From the NCBI GenBank assembly GCA_003367665.1, contig QKXI01000018.1, positions 1 to 59,174 on the forward strand: a DNA stretch of 59,174 nt. The letters run 5' to 3'. The translations under genes were made by a program, and so were the position numbers. Shown piece by piece: positions 1-8,385 of the stretch (the first letter of the stretch is position 1; each line of letters opens with the position of its first letter). The notes beneath the pieces are model-generated. The model worked only from the letters and a program-made list of their open reading frames with translations. It searched no databases and was not told the DNA's origin. Source of the DNA: Leifsonia sp. ku-ls. Lineage in GTDB: Bacteria; Actinomycetota; Actinomycetes; Actinomycetales; Microbacteriaceae.

Positions 1-258
1 CGAAGCGCGGCCCGCCGCGGCCGACGCGTCGCCGCTGCCGCCCGACGCGCCGGTCGCCGCCGTCTGCGGAGCGGCCGGCGCCTCCTCCGCGAGGGCCGGC
101 GCTCCCGTCGTCGCCACCGTGACCCCCAGCACCAGCGCGGGGACGGTGATCACTGCGAGGGCCGCCTCGCGCCACGACCAGTAGCCGTGTCCTCGGGAGT
201 CGGAACGGCGCCCGTGCCGGGATTCCGGGCGCGCTGAAGACGTGCTTCGGGTACGCAT
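1..258 (-). CDS. Secreted or cell-wall protein, N-terminal part only
   Basis: An open frame of 86 codons runs off the left edge of the window; only its N terminus is present. It opens with an Arg/Ser-rich stretch (many Arg in residues 1-25), then WSWREAALAV and a hydrophobic segment of about 20 residues ending in APALAEE, a good signal-peptide or membrane-anchor pattern, followed by a low-complexity Ala/Gly/Ser/Thr-Pro region. This looks like the start of an exported wall-associated protein, but no catalytic domain is visible, so no function is assigned. The ATG at 258 has no clear Shine-Dalgarno sequence, so the start is uncertain. Confidence 0.45.
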   Translation of the reverse strand, partial: MRTRSTSSARPESRHGRRSDSRGHGYWSWREAALAVITVPALVLGVTVATTGAPALAEEAPAAPQTAATGASGGSGDASAAAGRAS

Positions 259-446
259 TTGAGACCATGCCTTATTCGGGTCGGCATCCCCGGTGGGGTA
301 AGCACCGGGCACTCCCGCGGCAGGGTGACCGCGATTGGGGCACACCCTAGGTCGGCGTTCTCCCGGCCCGAAAGACAGCGATGGAATTCGTTCGCGGGTC
401 GTGATCCGGCTCGCGTCCCTGTCTTTCCGGCACCCCCGCGCCCCCG

Positions 447-452
447 TACGCT
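447..452 (+). promoter_or_regulatory. -10 element TACGCT of a leaderless gene
   Basis: TACGCT fits the actinobacterial -10 consensus TANNNT and lies exactly 6 nt before the ATG at 459. This predicts transcription starting at or next to the A of the start codon, and supports that start in the absence of a Shine-Dalgarno sequence. Confidence 0.5.
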
Positions 453-458
453 GCGACC

Positions 459-683
459 ATGGACGAGCGCGCCGGCTTCCTCGCAGAGCTGTTCCACGAC
501 GGCGTCGTCAAGACCGTGACGATGCCGCTGGAGGAGCACGACCAGCCACCGCCGCACGTCCGCGTGCCCGCCGTCGACGCGAGCGGTCACCGGGTGATCG
601 ACGTCTTCCTGCTCAGCGACGCGTCCGGCTGGCCGGCACGCGCGGGCTACCGCTACGCGGGGAGCATGCCCGTGCGCAGCTGA
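459..683 (+). CDS. Small hypothetical protein (74 aa)
   Basis: A 74-residue soluble protein, slightly acidic, with no signal peptide, membrane segment or recognisable motif. The best evidence that it is real is the -10 hexamer TACGCT placed 6 nt before the ATG, the leaderless arrangement seen for many other genes here. Its 3' end overlaps the 3' end of the opposing gene by 31 nt. Function unknown. Confidence 0.5.
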   Translation: MDERAGFLAELFHDGVVKTVTMPLEEHDQPPPHVRVPAVDASGHRVIDVFLLSDASGWPARAGYRYAGSMPVRS

Positions 684-1006
684 TCGGCGACCATGCCACG
701 CTCGGTGTAGTTCAGGTACCGGACCGGCGGGGTCGCGGGCGCGGCAAGGGCACCCTGCAATTCCAGCAGGAACAGCGTGAACGAGCGGGTCACATCGTCC
801 GCGCCGGCGAGACCCGCGAGCTGCGGGTCGTTGGACACGCGGCGCACCGTCGCCGCGATCGCGCCGTGGTCGATGTGGACAAGCACCCGCCGATCGTCCG
901 CCGTGTGCACGCGAAGCACGAGGGCGGCATCGTCGAGCACTTCGACACCGGGCACACGCTCCATGGCCTGCAGGAACCGCCCGGCCAACAGATCGTCTCG
1001 CGCCAC
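653..1006 (-). CDS. Hypothetical protein (117 aa)
   Basis: A soluble 117-residue protein of unknown function. The middle (VLVHIDHGAIAATVRRV and the following helix-like stretch) looks like an ordinary globular alpha/beta fold and no motif stands out. The GTG start is chosen because AAGGGCGG lies a few bases upstream and no in-frame alternative has a better site. It converges on the 74-aa gene with a 31-nt tail overlap and lies downstream of aspA on the same strand, about 110 nt away, so it could be transcribed by read-through. Confidence 0.6.
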   Translation of the reverse strand: MARDDLLAGRFLQAMERVPGVEVLDDAALVLRVHTADDRRVLVHIDHGAIAATVRRVSNDPQLAGLAGADDVTRSFTLFLLELQGALAAPATPPVRYLNYTERGMVADQLRTGMLPA

Positions 1007-1069
1007 GTGTTCCGCCCTTCGCCGTGGAACGCCGTCGTCGCCGCCATCACGGCACGGGACGCGGTGTTC

Positions 1070-1085
1070 ACCCCTTCACAGGGGT
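1070..1085. terminator. Short stem-loop after aspA
   Basis: ACCCCT, loop TCAC, AGGGGT form a perfect 6-bp stem in the gap between aspA and the 117-aa gene on the same strand. There is no T-tract, so it may be a weak terminator or a pause site. Confidence 0.3.
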
Positions 1086-1119
1086 AGACGAGGTGGACGG
1101 CGGAACGATGACGCGGTGG

Positions 1120-2688
<1,569 letters not shown>

Positions 2689-2755
2689 CGTTGCCTCTCG
2701 TTGTGCGTTGGCATGCGTTTCGTGCGCCGGATGTTCGTGGCCTCCGGCAGTGCCG

Positions 2756-2761
2756 AGCCTA
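2756..2761 (-). promoter_or_regulatory. Candidate -10 element for aspA
   Basis: TAGGCT on the minus strand fits TANNNT and would give a 5' leader of about 60 nt before the GTG at 2688. No convincing -35 hexamer is visible, so this is tentative. Confidence 0.35.
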
Positions 2762-2829
2762 CCCCCGGGATCGGCGGGCCAGGTGGACGCGCTGTCCGGC
2801 ATCCCGGACTCCCTTCGACACGGTGTCGA

Positions 2830-4206
2830 TCAGCCGAGTTTGCGCAGCAGGCCGCGCGCGAAGCGGTCCTTTCCCTCGGTGTACGGCGGGTAGACCAGCT
2901 GCATGGTGTCCGGCGCGAGCGGTTTGCTCAGCACCGCCTTCTCGTGGCTGAACGTGCGGACCGACCGCTCGCCGTGATAGGCCCCGGCGCCGCTCTCCCC
3001 CACGCCGCCGAACGGCAGGCCCGCGACGGCGAGGTGCGCCGCCGGGATGCCGAAGCCGACCGCGCCGGAGCTGGTCTCGGTGAGGATGCGCCGGCGGACC
3101 GTGGCGCTCGACGAGAAGACGTACAGCGCGAGCGGCTTGTCGCCGGCGCGGATGAAGCGGATGGCGTCGTCCAGCCCGTCCACCGGCAGGATCGGAAGGA
3201 TCGGGCCGAAGATCTCCTGCGCCATCGCGGGCGCATCCTCGGGGACGTCGACCAGCACGGTCGGCGCGAGATACCGCGTCGCCGCGTCGTGCTCTCCGCC
3301 GAGCGCGGTCGTGCCTGCGCCCAGCATCCCGGTCAGCCGGGCGAACTGCCGGTCGTCGATGATGCGCCCGTAGTCGGGGCTCTGCGCCGGGTCGTCTCCG
3401 TAGAGCTCGCGCACCGCGTCGCGCAGGGCCGCGGTGAGCCGCGGGACGACCGCCCGCTCGGCGAGCACGTAGTCGGGCGCGACGCAGGTCTGACCGGCGT
3501 TCATGAACTTGCCCCACGCGATGCGGCGCGCGGCCGCGGCGATGTCGACGGTGCCGTCGACGTAGACCGGCGACTTCCCGCCCAGCTCCAGCGTGACGGG
3601 AGTGAGGTGCTCCACAGCCGCTGCGGCGACGATGCGGCCGACCCGGCCGTTGCCGGTGTAGAAGATGTGGTCGAAGCGCTGCGCGAGCAAGTCGGTGGTC
3701 TCCTCCACGCCTCCCTCCACGACGGCCACGGCCCGGGGGTCGAGGTACTGCGGGAGGAGGCGGGCCATGGCGGCGGAGGTGGCCGGCGCGAGCTCGCTCG
3801 GCTTCAGGACGACCGCGTTCCCGGCGCCGAGCGCGCCCACCAGCGGGGCGAGCAGCAGCTGCACCGGGTAGTTCCACGGCGCGATCACGAGCACGACGCC
3901 GACCGGCTCCAGGAGGGTGGACGCGCGCGCGGGCATCAGGGCGCCGGGGACGGTCACCCGCTTCGGCCGCAGCCAGCGGCGCAGGTGCCGCAGCGCGTGG
4001 TCGATCTCGCCGACGACGAAGCCGAGCTCGGCGATCTGCGACTCGGTCGGGTTCTTGCCGAGGTCGGAGAGCAGGGCGTCCTCGAACTCCGCCGAGCGCT
4101 CCGTCAGCATCCGCCGCAGCGCCCGCAGCTGGGCGAGCCTCCACGCGAGGGGCTTCGTCACCCCGGCATCGAAGGCGGACCGGAGCTCCTCGACCGTGTG
4201 CGTCAT
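2830..4206 (-). CDS. NAD(P)-dependent aldehyde dehydrogenase, class-3 type
   Basis: A 458-residue aldehyde dehydrogenase that oxidises aldehydes to acids with NAD(P). The short N terminus and overall length match the class-3 fatty/coniferyl aldehyde dehydrogenases. Visible motifs are VIAPWNYP (cofactor binding), LELGGKSP with the catalytic Glu near residue 205, and [11 protein letters not shown] with the catalytic Cys near residue 240. The C terminus carries a hydrophobic patch as in membrane-associated members. TAGGAT lies 6 nt before the ATG, so the gene is probably leaderless. A large hairpin separates it from trmB upstream. The physiological substrate cannot be read from the sequence. Confidence 0.93.
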   Translation of the reverse strand: MTHTVEELRSAFDAGVTKPLAWRLAQLRALRRMLTERSAEFEDALLSDLGKNPTESQIAELGFVVGEIDHALRHLRRWLRPKRVTVPGALMPARASTLLEPVGVVLVIAPWNYPVQLLLAPLVGALGAGNAVVLKPSELAPATSAAMARLLPQYLDPRAVAVVEGGVEETTDLLAQRFDHIFYTGNGRVGRIVAAAAVEHLTPVTLELGGKSPVYVDGTVDIAAAARRIAWGKFMNAGQTCVAPDYVLAERAVVPRLTAALRDAVRELYGDDPAQSPDYGRIIDDRQFARLTGMLGAGTTALGGEHDAATRYLAPTVLVDVPEDAPAMAQEIFGPILPILPVDGLDDAIRFIRAGDKPLALYVFSSSATVRRRILTETSSGAVGFGIPAAHLAVAGLPFGGVGESGAGAYHGERSVRTFSHEKAVLSKPLAPDTMQLVYPPYTEGKDRFARGLLRKLG

Positions 4207-4212
4207 GCGCCC

Positions 4213-4218
4213 ATCCTA
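4213..4218 (-). promoter_or_regulatory. -10 element TAGGAT of the aldehyde dehydrogenase gene
   Basis: TAGGAT on the minus strand, 6 nt from the ATG at 4206, fits the leaderless TANNNT pattern found repeatedly in this window. Confidence 0.55.
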
Positions 4219-4236
4219 AGGACACCCCCACACCGC

Positions 4237-4293
4237 CAGCTCCGGAGTTTTTCGACCGGGCAGCGGCGTGTCGGTGGAAAAACACCGGAGCTG
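4237..4293. repeat. Intergenic hairpin element 1 (loop contains GGCGTGTCGG)
   Basis: Two 17-nt arms, CAGCTCCGGAGTTTTTC (4237-4253) and GAAAAACACCGGAGCTG (4277-4293), pair at 16 of 17 positions around a 23-nt loop. The loop holds GGCGTGTCGG, also found in the hairpins at 46.2 and 53.0 kb. It lies between trmB and the downstream dehydrogenase gene, both on the minus strand, so it could terminate trmB, but the T-run is inside the stem, not after it. Confidence 0.65.
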
Positions 4294-4312
4294 TCGGCGT
4301 CGGAGGCGCGCG

Positions 4313-4996
4313 TCAGCGGGCGGGACGGTATTCGAGGTCGAAGATGGCGTGGCCGAGGCGCTCGCCGCGGCGCTCGAACTTGGTCACCGGGCGGTCGTCC
4401 GGGCGCGGGACGAAGCGGGCGGCTCCGGCCTGGTTGACCAGGCCCGGCTCGGCGTCGAGCACCTCGATCATGTGCTCGGCGTACGGCTCCCAGTCGGTGG
4501 CGAGCCGCAGCACGCCCTCCGGCGAGAGCGCCCGCACGAGCAGCCGCGCGACGTCCGGCTGCACGAGCCGCCGGCGGTGGTGCCGGGCCTTCGGCCAGGG
4601 ATCGGGGAAGAAGATGAGGATCTCGTCGACCGAGCCGGCCGCGAGGCCGCGCTCGAACACCTCGACCGCGTCGTGCCGGACGATGCGGATGTTGGTGAGC
4701 CCCCGGTCCCGCATGGCGCCGAGCACGCGGCCGATGCCGGCGCCGTGCACCTCGATCCCGAGGAAGTCGCGATCGGGGTGACGCTCGGCGAGCGTCAGCA
4801 GGTTCTCGCCGTTGCCGAAGCCGATCTCCACCACGCGCGGCGCGGTGCGCCCGAACGCGGCGTCGAGGTCGAGCGGCGACCCGTCGAACTCGAGGCCGAA
4901 GCTCGGCCACAGCTCGTCGATCGCCCGCTGCTGGGCTTCGGTCTTGCGTCCCCGGACGACGAAGCTGCGCGGCCGGACGAGGGGGGATGGTTCCAT
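4313..4996 (-). CDS. trmB: tRNA (guanine-N7-)-methyltransferase
   Basis: Transfers a methyl group from S-adenosylmethionine to N7 of G46 in the variable loop of tRNA. The 227-residue length is typical. The SAM-binding motif VVEIGFGNGENLL sits near residues 50-62, and EILIFFPDPWPKARHHRRRL, with the PDPWPK signature of TrmB, lies in the second half. The ATG at 4996 is followed by a basic Arg-rich N terminus, usual for this enzyme. GACAAT lies 6 nt before the start, a weaker leaderless -10. Confidence 0.96.
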   Translation of the reverse strand: MEPSPLVRPRSFVVRGRKTEAQQRAIDELWPSFGLEFDGSPLDLDAAFGRTAPRVVEIGFGNGENLLTLAERHPDRDFLGIEVHGAGIGRVLGAMRDRGLTNIRIVRHDAVEVFERGLAAGSVDEILIFFPDPWPKARHHRRRLVQPDVARLLVRALSPEGVLRLATDWEPYAEHMIEVLDAEPGLVNQAGAARFVPRPDDRPVTKFERRGERLGHAIFDLEYRPAR

Positions 4997-5030
4997 CCCC
5001 CCATTGTCTCAGCCGCGCAGCGCGTCGATG

Positions 5031-5318
5031 TCAGAGCCAGGCGAACGGCAGGGCCGCGATCCCGAGCCCCAGCCCGACGAGCGCGAACAGCACGCCGATC
5101 GCGACGCCGGCCAGCATCAGCGCGTTGAGCACGATGCCCCAGAGGGCGAATGCACGGCCGAGCGGCTCGCGCCGCAGCGCCAGGATGCCGAGCACGAGCC
5201 CCGCGACCGGGGCGACGAGGGTCCAGCCGAAGACGATCGAGGCGAGTCCGAGCACGAAGCTCGTGACGCTGAGGGTCCGGACGGGCGCGACGGTCTGGTA
5301 CGGGCTGGTGGTGGTCAT
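5031..5318 (-). CDS. Small DUF4190-like membrane protein (95 aa)
   Basis: A 95-residue protein with two or three hydrophobic segments: LSVTSFVLGLASIVFGWTLV, APVAGLVLGILAL, and a long C-terminal membrane segment from about residue 58. The turn ILALRREPLGRAFALWGIVL matches the pattern of DUF4190 proteins, which are small integral membrane proteins of unknown function. The ATG at 5318 is chosen because GGAG lies just upstream and the membrane segments begin after a short polar N terminus. It stands alone between trmB and the purine permease. Confidence 0.8.
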   Translation of the reverse strand: MTTTSPYQTVAPVRTLSVTSFVLGLASIVFGWTLVAPVAGLVLGILALRREPLGRAFALWGIVLNALMLAGVAIGVLFALVGLGLGIAALPFAWL

Positions 5319-5401
5319 GTCTCCATCCAACCGACCCGCCGCGCGCCGCGGTATCGGGGTAACCCCCGATTCGACCCTGATGCCTCCCCCACCGGCCGGG
5401 G

Positions 5402-6850
5402 TCAGACCTGGCCGAGCAGCCCTTCGATCGGGCCGCGGGCGAAGTAGATCAGGAAGCCGGCGGCCACGATCCACAGCAGCGGGCTGATCTGCCGCGCCTT
5501 CCCGGCGAGCGAGCGGATGAGCACCCAGCTGATGAACCCGACGCCGATGCCGTTCGCGATCGAGTAGGTCAGCGGCATGACGATGATCGTCAGGAACACC
5601 GGAAGCACCACCGAGAACTCGCTGAAGTCGATGTGGCGGATCTGCACGACCATGAGCGCACCGACGACGACGAGCGCCGCGGCCGCGACCTCCAGCGGCA
5701 CCACCTGGGTCAGCGGCGTGAAGAACATCGCCAGCAGGAACAGCACGCCCGTGACGACGCTCGCGAAGCCCGTCTTCGCGCCCTCGCCGATGCCGGACGC
5801 GGACTCCACGAACACGGTGTTGGACGACGACGACGTGCCACCGCCGACGATGGCGCCGACGCCCTCCACGATCAGCGCCGACTGCAGGCGCGGGAAGGTG
5901 CCGTCCTCGTTCGCCAGGCCGGCACTGCGGGCGAGGCCCGTCATCGAGCCCATGGCGTCGAAGAAGTTGGTGAAGACCAGCGTGAAGATCAGCATGATCG
6001 CCGCCAGCGCGCCGATGCGGCCGAACGCGCCGAACAGGTCGACCTGGCCGACGAGGCTGAGGTCGGGCAGCGAGACCAGCGAGGTCGGCAGCTGCGGAAC
6101 CGTCAGGTTCCAGCCGGCCGGGTTCTTGCCCATCGACGGCCCGACGTGCCAGATCGCCTCCGCGATGATCGCCACGACGGTCGCGGCGACGATGCCGATG
6201 AGCAGCGCGCCCTTCACCTTGCGCGCCATGAGCACGCCCATGATGATCAGCGCGATCAGGAAGGTGATGGTCGGCAGGGTCGCGATGGAGCCGGCCTCTC
6301 CCAGCTGCACCGGCGGGGACGACAGGGTCGTGGTCCGCACGAAGCCGCTGTCGACGAAGCCGATGAACGCGATGAACAGACCGATGCCGACGGTGATGGC
6401 CGTCTTCAGCGGCGCGGGCACCGCGTTGAAGATGAGCTTCCGCAGCCCGGTCGCCGACAGCAGCACGATGATGATGCCGTTGATGACGACGAGACCCATC
6501 GCCTCCTGCCAGGTCAGGATCTTGACCACGTTGACAGCGAGGAACGAGTTGATGCCGAGCCCGGCCGCGAACGCGAACGGCAGGCGCGCGATCAGGCCGA
6601 ACAGCAGGGTCATCACGCCGGCGCTCAGGGCCGTGACGGCGGCCACCTGCGTGGTGCCGAGCGTGTGGCCCACGACGTCCTTCGTGCCGCCCAGGATGAG
6701 CGGGTTCAGGATGACGATGTACGCCATGGTGACGAAGGTCAGCACGCCACCGCGCACCTCGGTGCCCCAGGTGGTGCCGCGTGCGCTGATCTCGAAGAAG
6801 CGGTCGAGGCGCCCCTTTGCCGTGGTGGGCGCGCTGGTCGAAGCGGAAAT
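5402..6850 (-). CDS. NCS2 purine permease (AzgA/PbuG type), apparent ATT start
   Basis: A membrane transporter for hypoxanthine/guanine/adenine by proton symport. It has the AzgA-type features LTFVTMAYIVILNPLIL near the N terminus, GLGINSFLAVNVV, TSSSSNTVFVESASGIGEGAKTG (here only named by position, about residues 325-347) and 12-14 hydrophobic segments. No ATG, GTG or TTG lies between the in-frame stop upstream and a GTG at 6757, yet the frame before 6757 codes for RLDRFFEISARGTTWGTEV, the conserved N-terminal region of this family. The likeliest start is an ATT at 6850, with GGGAG 6 nt before it, giving 482 aa. Starting at 6757 (451 aa) would lose the conserved region. Confidence 0.88.
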   Translation of the reverse strand: MSASTSAPTTAKGRLDRFFEISARGTTWGTEVRGGVLTFVTMAYIVILNPLILGGTKDVVGHTLGTTQVAAVTALSAGVMTLLFGLIARLPFAFAAGLGINSFLAVNVVKILTWQEAMGLVVINGIIIVLLSATGLRKLIFNAVPAPLKTAITVGIGLFIAFIGFVDSGFVRTTTLSSPPVQLGEAGSIATLPTITFLIALIIMGVLMARKVKGALLIGIVAATVVAIIAEAIWHVGPSMGKNPAGWNLTVPQLPTSLVSLPDLSLVGQVDLFGAFGRIGALAAIMLIFTLVFTNFFDAMGSMTGLARSAGLANEDGTFPRLQSALIVEGVGAIVGGGTSSSSNTVFVESASGIGEGAKTGFASVVTGVLFLLAMFFTPLTQVVPLEVAAAALVVVGALMVVQIRHIDFSEFSVVLPVFLTIIVMPLTYSIANGIGVGFISWVLIRSLAGKARQISPLLWIVAAGFLIYFARGPIEGLLGQV

Positions 6851-6963
6851 GGTGAACTCCCGTAGGATCGGTGGGCGGTGCCCGGCGAGGATTCAGGTTC
6901 GTCGAGTATGCGCGAATGCGCAGCACCAAGCCTATTCCGACTCGAGAGCACTGAAGGACACGC
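6851..6963. promoter_or_regulatory. Shared divergent promoter region of the two nucleobase permeases
   Basis: The 113-bp gap between the divergent NCS2 permease genes must hold both promoters. I see no purine riboswitch fold and no clear operator; GAAGGA precedes the plus-strand ATG as a ribosome site. Confidence 0.4.
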
Positions 6964-8241
6964 ATGGCACTGCCCTGGACGCTGCACGGCGACGGCAAGA
7001 AGGTGGGGGCGCACGAGATCGTGCTCCCCGGCGAGCGGCTCACCTGGCCGCGGACGATCGGCCTCGGCGCCCAGCACGTCGTCGCCATGTTCGGCGCGAC
7101 GTTCCTCGTGCCGCTGCTGACCGGCTTCCCGCCCGCGACCACGCTGCTGTTCTCGGGCGTCGGGACGCTGCTGTTCCTCGTCATCACCGGCAACCGGCTG
7201 CCCAGTTACCTCGGCTCGTCGTTCGCGTTCATCGTCCCGATCGTCGCCGCCACGAAGGCGCACGGGATGCCGTCGGCGCTGTTCGGCATCCTGATCACCG
7301 GCATCCTGCTCGCGATCGTCGGGCTGATCGTCGTCGCCACCGGAACGCGCTGGATCGACGGGCTCATGCCGCCGGTCGTCGCCGGCGCGATCGTCGCCCT
7401 GATCGGCTTCAACCTGGCGCCCGCGGCCGGCGCGAACTTCGCCAAGGCGCCGGTGACCGCGCTCGTGACGCTGGCCGCCGTCATTCTGTGCACGGTGCTG
7501 TTCCGCGGGATGCTCGGCCGCCTCTCCATCTTCCTCGGCGTCGCGGTCGGCTACGTCTTCGCCGTGCTCGCCGGCCAGGTGGACTTCAGCGGCGTCGAGA
7601 AGGCGGCGTGGATCGGCCTCCCGCAGTTCACCCTCCCGGCCAACCCGTTCACGTCGCCGGCGTCGACGTGGGGCATCCTGCCGGCGTTCCTCCCGGTCGT
7701 GCTCGTGCTGATCGCGGAGAACGTCGGCCACATCCGCGGCGTCGCCCAGCTCACCGACCCCGCGGTCAACCGCCTGACCGGCCGCGCGCTGTTCGCCGAC
7801 GGCCTGGCGACCACGGTCGCGGGCTTCTTCGGCGGCTCCGGGACGACGACCTACGGCGAGAACATCGGCGTCATGGCCGCGACGCGCGTGTACTCGACCG
7901 CCGCGTACTGGGTCGCCGGCATCGTCGCGATCCTGCTCGGCCTCTCCCCCAAGGTCGGCGCGGTCATCAACACCATCCCGGCCGGCGTGCTCGGCGGCGT
8001 GACGACGGCCCTGTACGGCCTCATCGGCATCATCGGCGTGAAGATCTGGCTCGACAACAAGGTCGACTTCGCAAAGCCCAAGAACCAGTTCACCGCGGCG
8101 ACGGCCCTCATCATCGGCATCGGCGACTTCACCCTCAACCTCGGCCAGCTGACGTTCAACGGCATCGCCCTCGGAGCGATCGCCGCGATCGTGGTGTACC
8201 ACGTGATGAACGCCATCGCGCGGGTGCGCGGGACGGACTAA
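6964..8241 (+). CDS. Uracil/xanthine permease, NCS2 family
   Basis: A 425-residue proton symporter for uracil and/or xanthine. Family landmarks are GAQHVVAMFGATFLVPLLTG near residue 36, about 14 membrane segments, LIAENVGHIRGVAQ with the substrate-contacting Glu, and GGSGTTTYGENIGVMAATRV with the second conserved Glu. The ATG has GAAGGA upstream. It is divergent from the AzgA-type permease, so the pair may serve nucleobase salvage together. The last approximately 45 codons also exist as a decayed copy at 10655-10767 (see that entry). Uracil versus xanthine preference cannot be decided here. Confidence 0.93.
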   Translation: MALPWTLHGDGKKVGAHEIVLPGERLTWPRTIGLGAQHVVAMFGATFLVPLLTGFPPATTLLFSGVGTLLFLVITGNRLPSYLGSSFAFIVPIVAATKAHGMPSALFGILITGILLAIVGLIVVATGTRWIDGLMPPVVAGAIVALIGFNLAPAAGANFAKAPVTALVTLAAVILCTVLFRGMLGRLSIFLGVAVGYVFAVLAGQVDFSGVEKAAWIGLPQFTLPANPFTSPASTWGILPAFLPVVLVLIAENVGHIRGVAQLTDPAVNRLTGRALFADGLATTVAGFFGGSGTTTYGENIGVMAATRVYSTAAYWVAGIVAILLGLSPKVGAVINTIPAGVLGGVTTALYGLIGIIGVKIWLDNKVDFAKPKNQFTAATALIIGIGDFTLNLGQLTFNGIALGAIAAIVVYHVMNAIARVRGTD

Positions 8242-8244
8242 GTA

Positions 8245-8254
8245 ATACCGGTAT
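8245..8254. promoter_or_regulatory. Palindrome ATACCGGTAT, copy 1
   Basis: A perfect 10-bp palindrome just after the uraA-like stop codon and 91 nt upstream of the first metalloprotease ATG. The same palindrome is at the same distance from the second paralogue (10779-10788). It may be an operator or simply part of the duplicated leader. Confidence 0.4.
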
Positions 8255-8288
8255 CTCAGTTCTGCAGCGTCATTCTGCGCGTTTCCTG

Positions 8289-8385
8289 GCGTCGTAGTGG
8301 GTGGATCGGACTTCGTTCCACACACCGACGACAGAAGAGTCGAGATGCACGTAAAACGAATACTCGCCGCGCTGACCGCCGGCGC
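8289..8385 (+). repeat. Leader repeat, copy 1 (97 bp identical to 10823-10919)
   Basis: These 97 bases, covering the 56-nt leader, the AGAAGAG ribosome site and the first 13-14 codons of the secreted protein, are identical to 10823-10919. Weaker similarity extends further into the signal peptide and back to the upstream stop codon. Confidence 0.9.

Noticed and set aside
6851-6963. Purine riboswitch before the permease genes
   Set aside because: The gap is only 113 bp for two promoters and I could not find the conserved three-way junction loops.
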